From Tilletia caries (taxonomy: Eukaryota > Basidiomycota > Exobasidiomycetes > Tilletiales > Tilletiaceae): a stretch of 64,000 nt of DNA. Positions 20,441-32,377 of the stretch are shown one piece after another. Location of the stretch: the NCBI GenBank assembly GCA_032718865.1, contig JALUTQ010000027.1, positions 186,001 through 250,000 on the forward strand, given 5' to 3'. Numbering within the stretch: position 1 is the stretch's first letter; each line of letters opens with the position of its first letter. Made by a program: the position numbers and the translations under genes. The notes under the pieces were generated by a model. That model did no database searches, was not told the DNA's origin, and saw nothing but the letters and a program-made list of their open reading frames with translations.

Positions 20441-22659
20441 ATGGATGCGGTGAGTCTTCATCTTTTCCGGTCTCTGGATACTGTGCTTCCCTATGCCACT
20501 TTGGGGGACACGGTATGGGTGGTTGTGGAGGATGAGGTGGAGTTTAAGGAGTGGATGGCTACCATACCAGGGAAATGGAACCTCGTGAGGAGGGACAGAG
20601 TTGGGGCTGATCGCGACATTGATGGGTTACAACTTGGTCCCGGGCGAGCTGAAGATGCACATCCGCCGCTAGGAGTTGAAGCAGCGCGGATGCAGGGTGT
20701 TCAAGCTGGTGACGCAGAAGAGGAGCAGGAGGGTCGAAGGCGGCGTCAATCGGGGGCATGCAGCGCGCGTCAACGCAGCTGGGCATGCGGCTGCAGCTGC
20801 AGCTCTTCTGACCGCAGACATGCTTTCTTGGAGGCACAGATACCAATGCGATCACGCCGGCATGGCCTCAAAGCAAACCGCTACAGCCGAATCTCAGCCC
20901 TTCCAAGCGGCGGCGTCGCCTACCCTCCATCAAAGTTGGATGCACGGCCAAGCTCGTTGTATTCCAGCCCATCGGCGAGCGCCGAGTGTACATCAAATGG
21001 GACTACAAGCACACAGGCCACGATGTTGCGTCGATGCAATCCGTCGCAGAGTCTCGGCTTCCCAAACGCGTTCGGGAGTGGATCTCTGCGCGCGTGGCAG
21101 AGGGACGTGACTGGAAAGCGGTTCGCAATCTTCTTCGACTAGGAGAAGATGAACTACAGCGGCTGGAGAGGAGCGAAGGGGCTCTTCGGAGCGTTCCTGA
21201 GGCGCTGCGCATACGGCGCATGGACGTCTATAATGAGCTTCGACGTCAGCTGCTAGGCACTGCTCGCAAAGCCAACACTCGCATCGACAGCCTGCACAAA
21301 TGGGCGGAGGAAGTCATTCGGGAAAATGGTGTTGCGGAGCTCAAGTTCGACATCCCATGTGCCGATGGCGAGGACACCTGGGCAGCGTTCTTTATGACGT
21401 CCTGGCAAATTGACATGCTGCGGATGCATGGTCAGGATAGTGTGGTGAGCTTGGACTCGACACACAATACCTGCTTGGGGTTTGAAAAGGCGGAGAAGGT
21501 TTTTCTTTACTCATTGGTTGTACGCAGCACCACCACTGGTCGAGGAATTCCGGTCGCATTCATGTTCACCAACGGCGAGGACGCTCAACCCATCAGCTTC
21601 TGGCTCAAAGCCCTCCGCCGGCACTCGCGCGTGCAATTTCAGCCTCGGCATATCATGATCGACTGCTCCGCCACCGAGGTCTGTGCAATCAGGAGCGCCT
21701 TTCCACCTCCTGTCACCCCTTTCATTCTCTTTTGTGATTGGCACATGCTGAAAGCAATGACGGCCAGCAGCAAAACCAAAGTCAAAGGCCACGCTGGTCA
21801 TCCCCGAGGTACGCTTCAGGTGAAGGACAACCAGCAGGCTCAGATTCGGGCACGAGCTGGCTTCATGCGACTCATGAACGCCGCAACAAGACCAGCATTT
21901 GCCTTGGCAGCATCGGCATACTTGGACGAATGGAGCTGTTGTCCAGAGTGGACTAAATATGTGGACGAGACCTGGCTGGCAAGGAAGGAGATGTGGGCAC
22001 GAGCGTGGCGGCAGGAGAGCCATCGAGGAGTCGACACCAACAACTTCATCGAATCGTGGCATAATCAGCTCAAGACCTTGTATCTCGGCTTCATGCGCAA
22101 GCAGCAGGTGGACGTGCTTCTCTGGTTCCTCCTCCGTCAATGCGTCCAAGATTACAGAACGAACGAACTTCGGGTCACTCTCGGCCTGCAGGCATGCGCG
22201 ATGAGCAAGAGCGACCGAGAGGCAAAGAAGAAAGCACTTTCTCTCACCTACACCGAGGCGCTCGCTCACGTTGCCCAGCACGACGATGGATCGATCTTCG
22301 TTGACTCGTTCTCCGCCTCCGGCACCCAATGCAAGCAGACTCAAGCTATGGACACTTGCGGTGATGAGCTTGAGCTTGTTGCATGCTCTTGCCCTGCCTT
22401 CATCCACAGTGAGTTCCCCTGCAAGCACATGTGGCTTGCCCACCGCGTTCTCGGGTTCCCCCTGGCACAGTTCTCGCGCAAGGTCAAAGCCTCTGGCACC
22501 GTCGCTGCCGCATCAATCGCAGCCACCTCCTCAAGCGCCACAGCCACCTCCTCGAGCGCCACAGCCACAACTACGTCTGGAGCGGCTTCCACAAGCACAG
22601 CAGCGGTGGCCGCCAGCTCATCCGAAGAGGCTGCGCGCGTGCAATCCGAGCGCATGTAA
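20441..22659 (+). pseudogene. MULE (Mutator-like) transposase, broken N-terminus
   Basis: The open core (20986-22659 and somewhat upstream) has the MULE order. A WRKY/FLYWCH-like DNA-binding region ends 'DYKHTGHD'. The first Asp is in 'VVSLDSTHNT', the second in 'IMIDCSATEVCAIRSAFP', followed by 'LFCDWHMLKA', and the Glu is in 'NNFIESWHNQLKT'. A SWIM zinc finger 'CSCPAFIHSEFPCKH' and a Ser/Ala/Thr tail close the protein. The N-terminal part starting at ATG 20441 is damaged: a frameshift near 20620, a stop TAG near 20671 in the frame reading 'GELKMHIRR', and another frameshift near 20860 after 'YQCDHAG'. The core could still be translated from an internal start, but the DNA-binding part would be lost. 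Confidence 0.75.
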
Positions 22660-23647
22660 GCGCTCAACGCGGTCTTCTCCGAGTCGGACAAGCTGGCCAG
22701 TCTCACTCAGCAGCTGCGGCGCCTTGTGGTTGAGCCAGACTTCCTATGCAGCCGCGACAAGGCAACCGAGCTCGGCGCACGTTTGGAGGTGGCGCGACAG
22801 CTCATGACGGACATCGTGCGTGGTCGCAGCCTCCATGACAGACAACGGGCACAGCATTGAGATATGAGTGAGTAGTGAAGCAAGTCGTGCATTGTTGGAC
22901 CCCCGGAGACCCGAGACACACTCGATGCTAAACCAGAACGACTTTGCGCTGCCGCAGATTCTGTTTCTTCCTTACGCCTACGACACGACCACTCCTTACG
23001 CCCACGACCCACCATCACTGTCACCAGCGTTCAGACTTCAACGGCCATTGGTCAACCACACCCTCATCATCATCGTAGCAGGTCGGCAGGCGCAGGCTGC
23101 ACGTACTTGCACTCGCGCAGCGGCAACCCACATTGCGGCTTGCGGAGTTGGGCCCCGGTATCCACCCTACCACGATTTGCTTCATTGGTAAGTGTCTGTC
23201 AACACCCGCGGCAGCACTGTGCTTCTCCTCTCTGACTCGTTCTTGCTTTCTTGACATATCTTGCTTCGTACTTTCAGCAGAACTTTCAAAGTTACCGTCC
23301 GTGTTGAACAGAAGACCCAGCAACGTTCCCTTCCCGTTGCTGCAACCACCATCGCTGCGCCGCTGCTGCTTCAGCTTCTCGACCCTCCCTTCTGTCTGTG
23401 GACGAGTCCGTCCTCTTCTCTCTTCTCCCTTCTTTCAGAAGCAGCAGCAGTCCGCGTCCTTCTTCTCGCCTTCTTCTCGGTGCTTGTCTTCCAATTCCAG
23501 GTGAGCCCCCAATTCTCTTTCCCTGCCTGCCTGCTCCTGCGTGCATCACTCCCCGCGTACGTTCGCCCGTTCCTTCATTCCGTGCTGACTGCTGACGCAA
23601 TCTATTCCCATCATCTTCTCCTCTTCGTTTCTTTCTAGCCTCCATCT

Positions 23648-23724
23648 CAGCAGCAGCAGCAGCTAGCGCGGCAGCAGGCGCAGCAGCAGCAGTCCTACAG
23701 CAGCAGCAGGTCCTACAGCAGCGG
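23648..23724. repeat. CAG-rich trinucleotide tract
   Basis: Interrupted runs of CAGCAGCAG over about 77 bp would encode poly-Gln in the open frame of a possible exon starting at 23640. Confidence 0.6.
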
Positions 23725-25340
23725 GTCCTACCAAACCCGCTCGTCCCGATTCTTCTTCTCTTCCTCGGGCAATTGGTGCTCTCGGCGACGTTCATGTCTC
23801 TCGGCGACGTTCATGTCGGCGAGGTCTCGTCAGGGTTTTCGGAATCGTCTGCGCCTTCGCGCGGTTGGACGATCCTGTGAGTTCTATCGTTCTCCTACTT
23901 TCCACCTCTCGCATCTTGTACCTGACTCTGACGACGATCCCCTCCCGCTTTTTTGTCTTCTTCTCTGCAGCTGAATCGATCAGGCACCATCTTCCAGTCT
24001 CGCCTCCTCCTTCGTTCCGACGGATGATGCTTATGGTGAGTATGGATTGATGAACGAGTAAATGTGCAATGATTCCAAGCAACAGGAGCAGGGGAATAGC
24101 AGGCAGGGCGGCGGAGAGCAGCCGCAGCCGGACGTTGGGAGTGTTGGGGACCTCGGTTTGAGTCTCTGGGAGCCTTGGGGAATGGGGATATCGGTCTGGT
24201 GGTTTGGGTTTGGAACTCGAGACCAAATCCTAAACAGCTCGTTGACAACGGAACTAATTATTCCTCCCTTTCCGCTTCATCACAGGTATTGCCCCTGCTA
24301 CCTCCGGCTCGCTCGTCTCGGACTTCCTGTCTCCGCCTCCTGTATTCGCCTTACCCGTCCTTTCCAATCCCTCCACGTCGTCGGGATTTTCGCCCTAACA
24401 ATACGAGCAAAGGAGCATCAATGAAGACGCAGCCGCAACAGCTCTGGAGACCGCTCGTCTTGCCCTAAAAAGTCTGTGGACTGGTGTCAGCAGTCAGACA
24501 CATACGGACAACTTGTACAAAGCCACTCTGGTCTCTGCCTTGTGTTTCTCAATAGTCATTCTCCAGAGTCCAGCATAGTCGATATTTCTAGTCATGTATC
24601 ACATTCAATTTCTGATTTTCTGTATTATCCAAATTCAACTCGAGACTTTACTCTAACCCTTGACCCTGCTTCTGGCTAGCTGGTTGTCCTTCCTCGTTTC
24701 CTGTCCTACAGATAGTGATAGTCGTGGCATAAAGGGCAGCGCAGCCGAAGAAAGTAGCCGCCAGCCGGTGCACTCATCTCGACTTCCGCAGTCCTCCTTC
24801 AGACTTCAGTGTACGCGGGGAGCAGAAAGTAGATGAAGCAACACCCCCATCGTATGCCGAAGCCCGAAGGAGAACTGGGTAGTTGAGACGGCCTTGGAAC
24901 TGTGAAACGTGGGGAAAGACAGAAGGAAGAAAGAAAGTCAGAGATTCGGTAGGGCATGCCGCATAAAAAAAAGAGTGCCAGGACATACGTATCTCACGCG
25001 CGATGTAGCGGGCCAGCGCAACCTCGACAGAATAAGACTGCAGCAGAAGAAGGAGGGACAGAAGGGATGGATAATCAGAAGAGAAGGAGAGTGGTATCAG
25101 AGGGATTGAGAGGAATAGCGAAAAGTAGCTGCGAGGAAAAGTGAGGAAGGTCAAGGTCAGCATCCACTTAATCCATGAGGAAGAAAGGACAGAAAGAGGA
25201 AGAGTTAGCAGACAGGCACATTAGGCAGACAGCAACAGTGTCAGTATCTCTTATGTAGCATTGGAAATTGGATGTGGTGATGGATGGGGTGTGAGGAGAT
25301 GGCTGTTGAGTGTTGACGGTGGTGATGAGCTGAAAAAGAC

Positions 25341-25365
25341 TGTGCGGCGCCTTCGGCGCCGCACA
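25341..25365. other. Perfect 11-bp hairpin
   Basis: TGTGCGGCGCC, loop TTC, GGCGCCGCACA. The arms are exact, very GC-rich and isolated in a stretch without a gene, about 320 bp upstream of the ATG at 25686. It could be a cruciform, a terminator-like structure or a binding site for a dimeric factor. Confidence 0.6.
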
Positions 25366-25685
25366 GCGGTGGGCGTCAATCGCCGAGATTCGAGGAAATA
25401 TGTGCGTGCCAAGCTGAGGCCAATCGCCTCATGCTCGGGGCGAACCGACCATATAGATCGGGACATTCAGGTTACTTGCAGGATACCTTCGCAAGTCTCC
25501 CAGCAGGGCATCTTGAACGATATACACGCGCGGCAATTTTCACACTCGTTCTGCTTCTTCTGCTCTTCCTTGGTGCGTATACAAATGATCTGGATGAGCG
25601 GATCGCGTGAAAGGAAGGGGCTGACGACAATGAAACATGCCAGCGAACAGAACTGTCGCCAGTCGCTGCGGTACAAGACACAGGC

Positions 25686-26195
25686 ATGCCAGAAGGGCCT
25701 CCAAAGGCAAAGAAAGCGCGACCATCGTCTGTAAAGCCATCGCGGGCGACAAGCGAAGAAGTCCCAGGCGCAACTCTCGAAATACCATCACGCTATGAAG
25801 TCAAGCCCGTCCCCGCTCCCGAGCAAGCTGCCTCCGAGCATACCATCCACCCGCGAACGGCGAATAAGAACCCAGCCTCTGCCATGAATAATAATGTCGA
25901 TCTGAACCTTCCCTCCGAGCTCGAGGGGCAACCTCTGTCGGTGGTTGCGTGGTGCCGGATCATCGATAGGGCTCAACGCGGGATCGGCGACGCGAGTTAC
26001 AACTCGGACGATGACGACGTTGCTCAAGAAGAGGCCGCCGACGAAAGGCCTCGCGGTGAGCTCACCCGAGTTGTCCGATGCCTTCACAGTCTCCGGACGG
26101 CTGGCATCGCAAAAGAATCGTCGAATATCCCCCTTGCCTCCGAGGAAGCCCTTTCCCTGGCCAAGGCTCGCCTGCTGATGCCGACTCGACAATGA
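25686..26195 (+). CDS. Hypothetical protein, 169 residues
   Basis: A single open frame begins with a lysine-rich start ('PPKAKKARPSS', possible nuclear signal). It continues into an acidic middle ('YNSDDDDVAQEEAADE') and a C-terminal predicted helix ('EEALSLAKARLL'). No known domain is recognised. It is convergent with the next gene (stop at 26195, neighbour's stop at 26393), and the ATG is the first in frame. It could be the last exon of a longer gene, since intron-like sequence lies upstream. Support is only length, composition and placement. Confidence 0.45.
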   Translation: MPEGPPKAKKARPSSVKPSRATSEEVPGATLEIPSRYEVKPVPAPEQAASEHTIHPRTANKNPASAMNNNVDLNLPSELEGQPLSVVAWCRIIDRAQRGIGDASYNSDDDDVAQEEAADERPRGELTRVVRCLHSLRTAGIAKESSNIPLASEEALSLAKARLLMPTRQ

Positions 26196-26392
26196 GCTTC
26201 GCCCTTCTCTCGTATCGTACGCGATGTGATGAAATAAGACGAGGACAGCAATGCAAAGCAACTCCTTTTCTTGCAACCTTGCGAGGCTGGACTCCCCTTT
26301 GATACATGTGTAATACGCGCGGAAACGATCAGAAAGAAATAATACAGCCAAAAGGTCATGTTCAAAGAGCGTGGGAGTGAGTGGTTGCAGAA

Positions 26393-27515
26393 TCAAATTT
26401 CGAACTCTTCGCTTTTGCCAGGACTCCCTGCATACGGCGAAGACACTGCCGTCGAGCCCAACGACCACGTCGAAGGCTTCAGCATCACCTTCAGCGACAG
26501 ATTAGCCGAGCTGGTCCGATGCTTGACCTCGTGCGTACGAGCTGAGCCAAAGGCCGACCCACTTCGATCGTCGTAGACCCGCAGCAGATGATTTGAACTC
26601 GGCTGCTCTGCGAGATAGGCGGCAAGAACGGGTCCCATCGAAGCCTTCTTCTCCTCCAGCGCCACCTCCTCTGCATCGTATTCTGGTCGGTCGGGGAACA
26701 CGATCTTGTGGAAGGCGCTGACGAAGGGCGACTTGCTGGCCAGCATCTCCGGCGAAAGGATCTGCGGTAGTGGTGTCATCCGTGAACAAGGGATCGGGTC
26801 GGTCTTTTCAGGCACGGGCGGCGGTCGCGTCGGTTGTGGGAATGTGGGGCTGCTGGCGAAGAGCAATCTACTGGCCAGCAGCTCCGGCGAAAGGATTTGG
26901 GGCAGTGGTCTGATTCGCGAACCGGGAACCTGCTCGGGCTTTTCGGGCACCGGGGGCGGTTGCACGAATGATTGTTCAGAGTCTCCATCCAGTGCGGTAA
27001 TCATTGTCGTGCAACTTGACGGCTCCGAACGCGAAAAGGAGATGTCCTAGAGAGAAAGAGTATCATGTCAGTATTTGTGAAGCTGCATTATGGAGTCGTA
27101 GTCAATTCGCCTCGACAGGGCTCACCTGTACTGTTCCTCCGTTCGTCTCAAAAGTATCGTGCGTAGACGCTGACGTGTCTGCCGGGGTGGATCGATCGGC
27201 AACCATCTGCTCTGATGGAACGCCACCTTCCGCCAAGTTTTTGCTTGACGGCAAGCTCGGCAGCGTGGGCAGATCACCGAGCTCGGCGAGGGTAGCCAGG
27301 AGCGCCGCGGAGGACACGGCGCCGCTTGTTGAACGCGAAGGAGAATTCTCGCTCTGCTGGTGTTCGCTTTGGGCCCGAGAGTTTTGTTGGCTGCTGTTCC
27401 CTGTGCGGGTGTCGACGCCGAAGTATGCGTTGGCTGCGGCGTTCTTAGGATCGTTGACCTGCCTTTCAAGATCGTGGGCCCTCTGCTGATTCGAAGCTAC
27501 GTCCACTGCCGGCAT
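26393..27515 (-). CDS. Hypothetical protein with a duplicated proline-rich motif
   Basis: Two exons, 27515-27126 and 27046-26393, around a 79-bp intron (GTGAGC...CTCTAG), give 347 residues. The start is 'MPAVDVASNQQRAHDLE'; a longer frame runs upstream to 27644 but lacks support. Residues about 165-230 hold a tandem repeat: 'PPPVPEKPEQVPGSRIRPLP' is followed about 38 residues later by 'PPPVPEKTDPIPCSRMTPLP', each ending in 'QILSPE(L/M)LAS'. The PPPVPEK cores look like SH3-binding sites. The C-terminal third is predicted disordered and Ser-rich. Function is unknown. Reading phase across the intron is clean. Confidence 0.6.
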
Positions 27516-28634
27516 TGTCGATGAGAATTGTAGTGATGTGAAGGTAGGAAGGTTTGGAAGCTCCGCTAAGCTTCGAACCAAGCTTCTCTTGCGAGGCGAA
27601 CCCGACTTCGGTCCGAACCATCGTTGCGGAAAGGGCAGACACATGATGTAAAAGAGCGTATTCGAGTTGGTTGAATGAGTGTGTTGATGGAGCTGTCAGA
27701 TGTTGCCGGCTGGGTAGACCTTCGCTTATCCTCTGCAAGTGAGGGTATCTTGAGGAAGTGAGGGTATCGAAGCGGGGCGAGAAGGTCGGTTCCTGGATGC
27801 TGTGGATGAAGAGACAGGAAAAGGGGGTGGGTTTCCAGGACAGGGGAGAGAAGAGACTTGAGGCTCAAAAGCCTTTTGCACAGAGGAAGCAAAGGCATCG
27901 GAAAGGCACTGATGGGAGGGACAGAACCAAAAGTGAGCAAGCAAAGTGTTCAGTGGAAACCGTACGGCACGAGCTAAGAGCCCTCCCAAGCTTCCTTACC
28001 CGACTGAGGCGCTGAGGCGAAGTCATCCCGTTCCCTGTTGTGAGCTGAAAGACAGAGTCGATAAAGGCGGAATGCGCTCTGTGGAAACGGACAAGTTCAG
28101 ACATGGATTTAGCAGTGCAGTGCGATGCGATAACGAACGACGTCCGAAGAGGACGAAGGGACTCTCAAGGCCCACAGTCCTCGTCTGTCGGTCGGATGGA
28201 GCGAAGTCGGGTTAGCGTTCAAGCACCGAACAACCGTCCTCTCTGTCATGGATTCGCCAACCTGTTCAAGCCCAACGGGGGGATGGGAGCTGTCAGCTGA
28301 GAGAAGCAAGCGGCGAAAGGGACGCGTTCTGTGGGGGATAGTGAGTAGTGAGTCGTCGTCCGTTGTGCTATAATCAATGGGGCTGTTCGCGCTCAACGCC
28401 ATCGAGGTCGAGGTTCCACATGCTCCTCACGTTTCCTCAAGCTTTCAGGCAGGAACAGGCGCAACATGGAAAGACAAGTGGTTTGCTTTGACATTTCGTT
28501 CTGGACACGCACACACAAGCAGCACAAAAGAACGATGCCGAGAGGGAAGAAGAAGAGACAGTACTAGTAGTAGTATATAGTGTACAGCCCAGAAGAGGAA
28601 AGAAGAAAGAGACAAGGGCAAACGGGAGTGGGTT
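27516..28634. other. Intergenic region, no gene seen
   Basis: It lies between the 5' end of the hypothetical gene (27515) and the 3' end of the PacC-like gene (28635). Frames present are short and without motifs. It should contain the former's promoter and the latter's 3' UTR. Confidence 0.5.
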
Positions 28635-31600
28635 TCAATCGAGGTCCATCCCAGAAGTTACCGCAGGTGGCTGTTGTTGACGTCGCATGGGCTCCACTCC
28701 AACATCATTCAGCAGATCCTTCAAACCCTGGACTCTCCTCGGCGGTGCCTGCGGAGAAGTCGAAGATGAGGGCCCGGATCCAGTGGCGGTGGTGGATGAG
28801 TAAGACACAGGCGATCCCATCCGTGGCGTCCGTTGCCCATCATCGAACTCCATCTCCGCATCATTGGCATCACGACTGGCAGCCGTCGAAGGTCGAGCAA
28901 GCCGCAGTCCATCCAGTACTTGAGCCGCACACTCTTCCTCGGCCGTACGACGACGGACATATTGGGACTGCTGAGCCATCGGTCGCTCATCGTCGTCGTC
29001 GTCGTCCTCGGCATCCTCCATGGAGTGGGAAGCGATAGACTCGGAGTCGGACCAGTTCTGCACTTGCGGAGCAGGTCCGCTGTTGAGCGCCTTGAGAAGC
29101 TGGATGATGAGCTGCAGATGGGCCGCCCTGGTCTCAGCATCGACCTCAGCCAACGTTGGCGCTGCGGCCGAGGAGGCTTGAGTCGTCCGTGAGGCTGGCT
29201 GAGCAGATCGGGACGAACCGTTGATCGAAGGCACTGCGGTAGATGAGTACTGCTCAAGCCCGCCGATCCTTGCCACACTTTGACGACGATCCTTTGCCAG
29301 CTCCTCATCCGAGTCAACATCCCGCTCGGCCAAGATGGCCGAGATCGAGGGAAGCTTATCGCCAGGCTGACCCGAGGACGAGGTGCGGCTGATAGTCGGT
29401 GGAGGCAGCGTCCGCTTGGGCATCTCGGACGAGCTGAGGATGCGAGGGTACAGCGGCGCAAAGGATCGAGACGGCGGCGATGACGAGCTGGAAGAAGGGC
29501 CGGCAACAGAAGCACTGGTCGGGGTACCACTCCTGCTCCGACTCCGACTGGACGAAGATGATGACGAAGACGACGAGGGAGACGCAGCGCGGTTGTTGTC
29601 GTCCTCAGCGCCACTCATCTTGCGCACAGCGGAGCGAGAGTGTCGAGCACTGGCATACTCGTAGAGAGCCTCGCCTGGCTGGGGTGCCGCTCGCATCAGC
29701 GGCTCAACTCGGCGGTAAGCAGTCGGAGGGAAGCCTTGACCATTGTACATGTTGCCATCGGCGCCCATGTTAACACCACTGCCGGCCGCAGAGAAGCCGC
29801 TGTTGTTCAAGCTGGTGCCAAAGTGCGGGGCGAGTTGCGGGATCGTGGCTGCCGAGCCGATGTGCTGGGGCCCGGAGTCGGACCGGCCGTCATTGGGGAG
29901 CATGTTTCGAGGCTGGGCGAGCGAGTTGAAAGAGGTGTTGAATCGGTCGCCAGGCGAGGGAGCACCGGCGCTGCCGACAGGCGAGTCAGCACTGCTGGAG
30001 TCGAGAGCTCGCTGGGGCAGTTGAGCGATGGTTCGGTTCGCGACGAGAGCGTCGAAGGAGAATGGCGACTCGTTATGACCCATGCCTATCGCAGGCATCC
30101 CATGATGACTCCCGCGGGCCGATGCAGACAGGGAGGCAGGTGAGTGGCCACCGACGGAGAGGGAACCATTGCTCTCGTTACCGCCTGAACCGGGTGTGAA
30201 GGTCTGGGCAAACAGACTAGAGTCAACACCGGGGATCTGGGTGAGGTTGGCCTGAGTGAGAGAGGCGACGAAGTCAAAGGTTCCCGAGGGGGGCTCAATT
30301 GCGCCATGGCTGTGGGAGCGGAAGTGTTGTGCATTCTGCTGGTGGTTTGATGGGTCAACGAGATTCAAGCTGGGCTGAGAGGCGTGCCGTTGCCCAGCGG
30401 TGGCAGCAGCGGCAACGGTGCCGCGAGCAATCTCGGTTCCGAGCTGGACGAGCCAGGCATTGAAGTCTGCAAGGTCGGCGTTGGAGGTGGGCATGGCACC
30501 TGCAACGGCAGCCTGAAGCTGAGCCTGATGCGCCTGTGCGTTAGGGTGGAGAGCGGTGGTGATGGGGACGTTGTTGCTCGGCATTGGCTGCTGGCCAACG
30601 CCTCCTACTCCGAGACCAACGAACTGGGAGACAGGGAAGCCATCTGGATTAGAGGGCTGATGAGTTTGATCGTGGGTTGCCCGGTTCTCGATGAAGTTTG
30701 CGAGAGTGTCATTGAGACGGTTGATCATGGCTGATGTGAACAAATTGTCAGTGAGATGTGATGAAAGGGTTTCCCTGAAAAGAATGAGGGAAACTCACCT
30801 CCATCGTAGGTGGGCGCAATGCGCTTGTTGGCGACCTGGCCAAGAAAATCCTCCACGGCCGCAACTTGGTCGTGGCTGCGCTTGCGACCGTTTCCACTGA
30901 GACCGGCATAGGTAGCCGATGCTACGTTAGGGTCGTAGATGGGCTGCTGACCGTGCTGCATGTGATCGTGCTGCTGAGGAGCGTACATGTTTGGGTATGA
31001 TGGCATGTGTTGACCGGGCTGGTAGAACTGAGGGGCGCCAGGTGCTGCGGATGGCATCGCTCCTGGGTGGAAGAAGTGAGCAGTGGAGGGGTATGCGCCG
31101 GTGGGAGCAGGCATAGCGGGGTATGCTGCGTGTTGAGTGCCCGGATATTGGCCATTGACGGCTGCTGCGGCTGCAGCTGCGGCAGCGTGTGATGCAGCTG
31201 CGGCTGATGGATGCATGCCGTGATGTGGGTACTGGTGCGGGTGCATGTGGTAAGCCATCTGCCCGGCAAACTGGTGTGCGAAGGCGGGGTGTCCGATCTG
31301 CGGGGGATGGATGCGCTCGTGCTTCTTGAGATCCTGGGGCCGCTTGAAGGACTTGGAGCAGATCGGGCAGAGATGGGGCTTGAGCGGGATGTGGACCCGC
31401 AGATGGGAGGTGATGTGGTCCCGCTTGGCGCATGTGGCGTCGCAGTCGTCCCAGTGGCAGGTGAGACAGAGGTTGTTGGTCGACTTGCGGCCGACGTGGT
31501 CATCGCAGAGATGGGTGTAGAGCACGTCTGCGTTGTCGAACGTGAGCGAACATCCGGCCCACTTGCACAGGATGTCCTTGACCTTGTCCTTGCCCGATGC

Positions 31601-31825
31601 GGATGCGGATGCGGATGCGGACTGTGCTCCTGCTGCGCCTCCTGCTGCGGATGCGGACTGAGTCTGCTGCGACTGCGAGGCGGGCGATCCTGCAGGCGAG
31701 GTTGCGCCAGTGTGGGACGAGTGTGCGGATGTGGAGAGCATCGATGGCGAGGGCGAGTTTGGGTGCGAGTGTGTCGATGTGCCTCCCGTTGACGACGCGG
31801 CGCTCGGCGATCCAGGCGATGTCAT
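28635..31825 (-). CDS. PacC/Rim101 ambient-pH zinc-finger transcription factor
   Basis: Exons 31825-30799 and 30730-28635 (68-bp intron GTGAGT...ATCAG) give 1,040 residues. Three C2H2 fingers span residues about 87-173 and match PacC closely: '[10 protein letters not shown]', '[16 protein letters not shown]', '[18 protein letters not shown]', '[18 protein letters not shown]'. In this family fingers 2-3 bind GCCARG. A nuclear-signal-like 'NGRKRSH' follows an Ala/His-rich region. The long C-terminus is disordered and has 'LYPRIL', a YPX(L/I)-type motif that in PacC recruits the PalA/Rim20 adaptor for proteolytic activation. The start at 31825 is chosen because a TATA box lies inside the longer frame (31931-31938). 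Homologues control alkaline-pH and cell-wall genes. The upstream region carries clustered GCCAAG. Confidence 0.9.
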
Positions 31826-31930
31826 CTTGGGCGTGGCGGGCCTGCGCTGGGCGAGAGTGTGCAGAGGGTAATAAGCAGAGAGGGGAGATCGGGACCCGGG
31901 TGCCGCCAGTGCCAGCCCAGATCGTCGCGC

Positions 31931-31938
31931 TTTATATA
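31931..31938 (-). promoter_or_regulatory. TATA box of the PacC-like gene
   Basis: TATATAAA on the minus strand, 106 bp before the chosen ATG at 31825. Its presence argues against the upstream in-frame ATG at 31945. Confidence 0.5.
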
Positions 31939-31984
31939 CGGGCATTGGAGAGCGACGTACTGTATCACGTAGTGGTGGTCCAGC

Positions 31985-32377
31985 GCCAAGCTACCAGTGC
32001 CAAGCCCGCGTTCTTACGCTCCTCCACTGCCCGCCTGCACCCATCATGCAAGCCAAGCCAGCGAACCCCCGCCCTCGTCAAAAGTGGGGCATTTTTGACC
32101 CAGCCCCAGCGCAGTGTAAGACTTTGCTTCCGTCCCTGGGTCAAGGTCACACTTTTCCAAGATCAGGAACCTGCACTTTTCACGGTGCGACATTCTCAGG
32201 CACTGCGTCAGTCCCACACCTGGGTTCTTGGCACGCCAAGCCATCGTCCAAAATATACCCACTTTTCATCGGATGTTGCCAAGATCTCCACCTCATCGCC
32301 TCATCTCTCAGCGGCGCTCGGCCCGACGGACAAAGATCTTGAATCTTGATGCTGAAAGAACCTTGTCCAGCGCCAAG
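31985..32377 (-). promoter_or_regulatory. Cluster of PacC-type GCCAAG sites upstream of the PacC-like gene
   Basis: GCCAAG occurs at 31985-31990, 31999-32004, 32052-32057, 32235-32240, 32278-32283 and 32372-32377, and its complement CTTGGC at 32227-32232. That is seven copies in 393 bp, 160-550 bp upstream of the start codon. A single hexamer is expected well under once on both strands in this length. The hexamer is the known PacC target, so autoregulation is the natural reading. 32378-32825 shows no gene. Confidence 0.7.

Larger units (their letters stand above)
22660..25685 (+). other. No recognised protein; possible spliced low-complexity transcript
   Basis: Donor/acceptor pairs on the plus strand are plausible at GTAAGT 23190 to CAG 23279, GTGAGC 23501 to TAG 23639, GTGAGT 23879 to CAG 23970, and GTGAGT 24035 to CAG 24286. 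The resulting exons encode only Gln/Ser/Arg-rich text with stops, so a non-coding or degenerate transcript is as likely as a gene. 24480-25685 shows no gene apart from a hairpin. Confidence 0.3.

Noticed and set aside
21511..22443. 310-codon minus-strand frame
   Set aside because: Antisense shadow of the MULE core.
23292..23795. 167-codon minus-strand Arg/Ala-rich frame
   Set aside because: Antisense of the CAG-rich tract; low complexity.
31211..31792. 193-codon plus-strand Cys/Gly/Val-rich frame
   Set aside because: Antisense of the PacC zinc-finger exon.
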